The notes under the pieces are model-generated. The model saw only the letters and a program-made list of their open reading frames with translations. It did not search any database and had not been told where the DNA came from. A program made the translations under genes and the position numbers. Positions 60,483 to 64,000 of a stretch of 64,000 bases of DNA are shown here, piece after piece (within the stretch, counting starts at the first letter, position 1; the number at the start of each line of letters is the position of its first letter). Source of the stretch: Amblyornis subalaris (lineage: Eukaryota; Chordata; Aves; Passeriformes; Ptilonorhynchidae); assembly GCA_018881555.1 (NCBI GenBank), contig JACAXG010000034.1, forward strand, positions 75,327-139,326, written 5' to 3'.

Positions 60483-63400
60483 TAAAAATACTGCTCTCTT
60501 CAAGTCTTAATTGTATGTAGTAAGTTTGCAATATCTGAAGTGTTTATTTCAACAGTTTCCACCTGCTTAGCCCAGCAGGAACCTGGTGAGAGGCCTGTTT
60601 ATCATTTGAGTCCATCATGTTGTGTTGCAGGTATCCTTTACTAAATGCTTCCACAAGACAAAAGAGGCATTGGGACAAATCTGTTAGAACATCAGGCCTC
60701 AGAGTTAATACGAACAACATAGGCATAAAGAGGATGAACGAGGATGGTCATACTCCAGGTTGCCCTAAAAAATGTAGATATTAATGTTTTTGTGTTAGTA
60801 GACTGTGCTTGAAAGTGCAAACATAAGGGATGTTACCTATCACATCGATGCCTATGCATATTAACGTATTTTCTGCGTACACTTACAGACTACATAATAA
60901 TGACATGTTACGGAGTAAGTAGTACTAAGCTTGGAAAGCAAACTTCCGCATCCTGCACAGATTCAGGGCACCCCCAAAACAAACTCTGCTCATGCTTCAT
61001 TTGACATTCCTCTGTGGTATGTTTGTATATCTCAGGTGAATGATGAGTTCGTCTGACAGTTTTCATCTAAACTGAAAGTTATTTGCATGTGCAAACTATT
61101 TTTTTAGGACTAATTATGGACTAAATTTTTAATCCAAATGGAATAGCTTCCCTGCCCCACTTCTGGATTTCTTCCTAAAACAGTTAATGCTTTCACAAGA
61201 TTCCAATAGTACTGATTTATAGCTTTGTGTGAGGCCTTGTCTACTTTCTCACAAGCAAGACCAGCAGGAATATTATCTGTATAAGGCCCTTCAAAAATAC
61301 ATATAAATAACTAAAATTTTTTAAATCCCTCCAACANTAACCAGGAAGGCAATGTTATCCCTTTTGTTCTTATGTATACCTCTGCTCTCACCAAGAGTTA
61401 GAAGAATAATTTTTATCTGGACTTTTATCTGGAAACTTTGAGCGATTAGATCTTTTTCCAATAAGGCATTTTTTAAGCTATTAAATGTTTCTCTTATGAC
61501 CCAAGATTCGTTACCACTGGATACTATTGCTATAAGGAAAATAAAAGCTTCCCTTTTAAAAAGTCCTTTTTTCCCCTCCTGTCAGTTTATGCAAAGTCCC
61601 TCAGCTGGAGGAGATAGCCTGTCCCTTTTCAGAAAAAGAAAATAAATTTCCATTGCCTAGTGCCTGAATATTGGAATTCCACAAACCCTATGGAAGTACA
61701 GCTAGCCACAGGTTTTCTGGTGAAGGTTTATTTGTGGACACTTTTGTTGCATGTTTTTGCACACCCTGTTCGCTTTCCCTGCCAGCACAACCTCCTTCCC
61801 TGTCGTCCTCTGCCCTACGGGTATGCAAATTATGCCCACACCAGGGACATTCTCTGGCCTGTGAAGTGCTGAAAGTCAGATCAGATGCTTACAATAATCT
61901 GCCTTGAAAATATGTGGTAAAATTGCTCTGTCTACTACTGCTCATATCCCTTTTCAGTTCTGTTTCTGCTGCCATGGTTTTAGCTACAAGCATGTATCAC
62001 ATTTTTTAAATATACCTGTATCTCAACTTTTAGATTATGTATGCATATCTATACAAGAAAAAAACATGCTGACTGCCTCAGAAATCGTGACTTGCTGACT
62101 GATCTCTGCATAGCCCAAANCAGAATTTATCTAATCTAGTCTGAAAGACAAATGCCATTAGTAGATGAGTAACAGAGAAGAGACATTGAAGAGTGGTTTG
62201 TTGCAAGAGGCTGTTTTCATGTGGAAACAAGGGAATATTATACCACTTGCTGAAGCTTAGAGCAACTCCCAGATCCTCACTGAAATCAAGCTCTGTGATG
62301 AAAAGGCCTGTAGCCTGTTGGGCCAAGAGATGGGGATTATGAGAATATTCATGACTCCTGAGAATCAGCAGGTGAGATCTAATGCACACTATTGCCCCTC
62401 ACCCCTTTCCCCAGCTCATCCTTTTGGTAAACAGTACATAAAGGCTGGGTTCCCAGAGTGACTGAACTCAGTTCCTGATCCTTTTTTCTCTCCTCTTTTT
62501 TTTGCCTCCATTCTTTATAAAAAAGATTGCAGTGGTTTTGCCACTTGTCCCAAGCAGAAGCATGGAATCTCCTTTTCNTTTCTAAAAAGCAACTGTGTGG
62601 CCAAACCAGAAGTCTTGTGACATTACTTAAGAAAGCAGAATGGTATCTTAGCATCCAAGGCCTCTTTTAATACTTAGTGAAAAGCCTTTCTGAGAGCTTG
62701 GATAAGCTGGAGAGGAATCTCTGCGACATATGTGCATTGTCTTAGAAAAGCATGGGTTGAAGCCAACTGGTGGGCCTCTGCCTTTAATATACTGGGTATT
62801 TGTCATGCCTGTTTTGGTGTGCTGGCTAGTCAGTAAACACCCTGTGTGTAGAGTCCATGCAGTTGGAAGCAGTTGCAGTATGTGATTGATGCAGGACACT
62901 GTTACAGGCCAGTGAGTGGCAGGGGATGCTCTTTGGAAGGGAGATTCCTTGGGCAAGATGGGGAAAAGTATTTTGCCAGCTTTTCTCCAGTGCTGCACAA
63001 AGGCACGTTCTATAGCAGATTTCACCAGTCGAGTTTTTGTAAAATCGTCTCCGTGGTGTGGGTGAAGAGGGATTCTCATGAATGCTGATCCTGTCCTCAT
63101 TCTGGACAGCTTTTACCTGCAGGCATGAAGTTGCACATTCAACTACCTGGTGGGGTAGGGATGATTGCCAGCTCTTTAGTTGAAGTCTAAGTGTTGTCAT
63201 CCCTTTGAAGCCTAAAACTGCCCGCAGTAAACAGAGGAGACCATAGTAGATCATTGCTTTAACTTAGTGTTGTTGCATGCTTTTTCTCTGCGGGAATGTG
63301 TCAGCCCATTCTCCTGGTTTGTGACTGTCTTGTACATGGATTGCAGCTGCAGATCCGTGATTTGGCAGTAGGAGGTCACAGTGAATGCAAGCAAAGGACA

Positions 63401-64000
63401 TTTAGACTGCTGTCAGCCTCAGGTCTGTGCCACTTATCCAGGACTGGGTGCAACCGGAGTACTAATACTCCCTGTATGTGCCCTGGTGTATGACAAGGGC
63501 AGGTACTTTTCCAGGTCCATCAGCCTTCCCAGCAGGGATAGTCAGCTCAAGCCTTTCTGGCTATGCTGAGGCAGGTGATTGGACAGAATTATGGTTTGGT
63601 ACAAATGTACCATCACGCCAGCATTTGCTGTAGCCTTATGCTTGCAGGACATCTGTCAATGAAGCCAGAGTGATCATTCTGCATTAAAGCAAAGGTAACA
63701 TCTTTTTTAAGGTTTTCAGCCTTTCCAGGAAGGATGGTTACAGCACTTTAAATCCCTCTTGGAATTTCAGTCTGCAGGAGCTGTAGTGCCTCGCTCCAAC
63801 AGAACTGTTGTTACACTTGCTTTCAAAGTGTCATAGCATAAGGATGTTTGTTTGTTGTATCCCAGTGACAACATCCAAACAAGACTTCAACAGTTTATTT
63901 TGCTAATCTTAATGTAACTAATANCATTTAATTCTGTGGCTGGAATTTGGTGCCCAGCAATTGAAACTGAACTGCTGTCTGCTCAATATAGTTTTTCTAG
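60483..64000. other. downstream intergenic DNA, second part
   Basis: No supported gene. Overlapping minus-strand open frames at 62648-63100 and 62826-63254 are among the longest here, but use two frames of the same DNA and show no recognised domain. The expected mammalian neighbour HES1 (short, GC-rich, basic helix-loop-helix) is absent from the window. Confidence 0.6.

Noticed and set aside
62648..63254. Overlapping minus-strand frames of 150 and 142 codons
   Set aside because: Two frames of the same DNA cannot both be typical genes, neither has a domain I recognise, and no promoter or splice structure is visible.

Overview
The window comes from a bird. It carries several CR1 LINE fragments, whose reverse-complement 3' ends read CATAGAATCA, and one complete vertebrate nuclear gene with small exons in long AT-rich introns. 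There are no bacterial-type operons, CRISPR arrays or insertion sequences. The gene is OPA1, the dynamin-like GTPase of the mitochondrial inner membrane, on the + strand. Its coding sequence runs from the ATG at 2910 to the TAG at 53324-53326, in 28 constitutive coding exons plus two alternative cassette exons, 4b and 5b. Every junction was placed by hand from GT/AG sites, reading phase and recalled similarity to mammalian OPA1. Without the cassettes the exons sum to 2880 nt, or 959 codons plus stop, against 960 residues for the usual human isoform. With both cassettes the product would be 1010 residues.

Layout: 1-2215 is upstream intergenic DNA with an old sense-oriented CR1 copy (about 1500-1850). 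2217-2691 is a very regular 22-bp minisatellite. 2700-3250 is the CpG-rich promoter and exon 1, with a GC box and an ETS/GABPA-type site. 2939-36515 holds introns 1-26 and exons 2-27. 36516-53261 is intron 27, 16.7 kb long and nearly a third of the gene, with an ancient CR1 copy and an isolated CpG-dense patch at about 41.95-42.14 kb. 53262-53339 is the last coding exon. A 522-nt intron then follows, 13 nt after the stop codon, and 53862 to about 55790 is the 3'-UTR exon. From there to 64000 I see intergenic DNA with one CR1 fragment and no convincing gene. In mammals HES1 follows OPA1, but it is not in this window.

How the gene works: exons 1-2 encode the mitochondrial targeting region and first membrane anchor. 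Exons 4, 4b, 5 and 5b encode the protease-sensitive linker, cut by OMA1 and YME1L in mammals, that sets the long/short OPA1 balance. Exons 6-8 form a coiled coil, exons 9-17 the GTPase domain, and exons 18-28 the stalk, membrane paddle and C-terminal coiled coil. All GTPase motifs are intact, so this looks like a functional gene.

I found no previously undescribed biological system. The items most worth a second look are the 22-bp minisatellite against the promoter, the CpG-dense patch inside intron 27, the bird version of cassette exon 5b, and the 3'-UTR intron with alternative polyadenylation signals.
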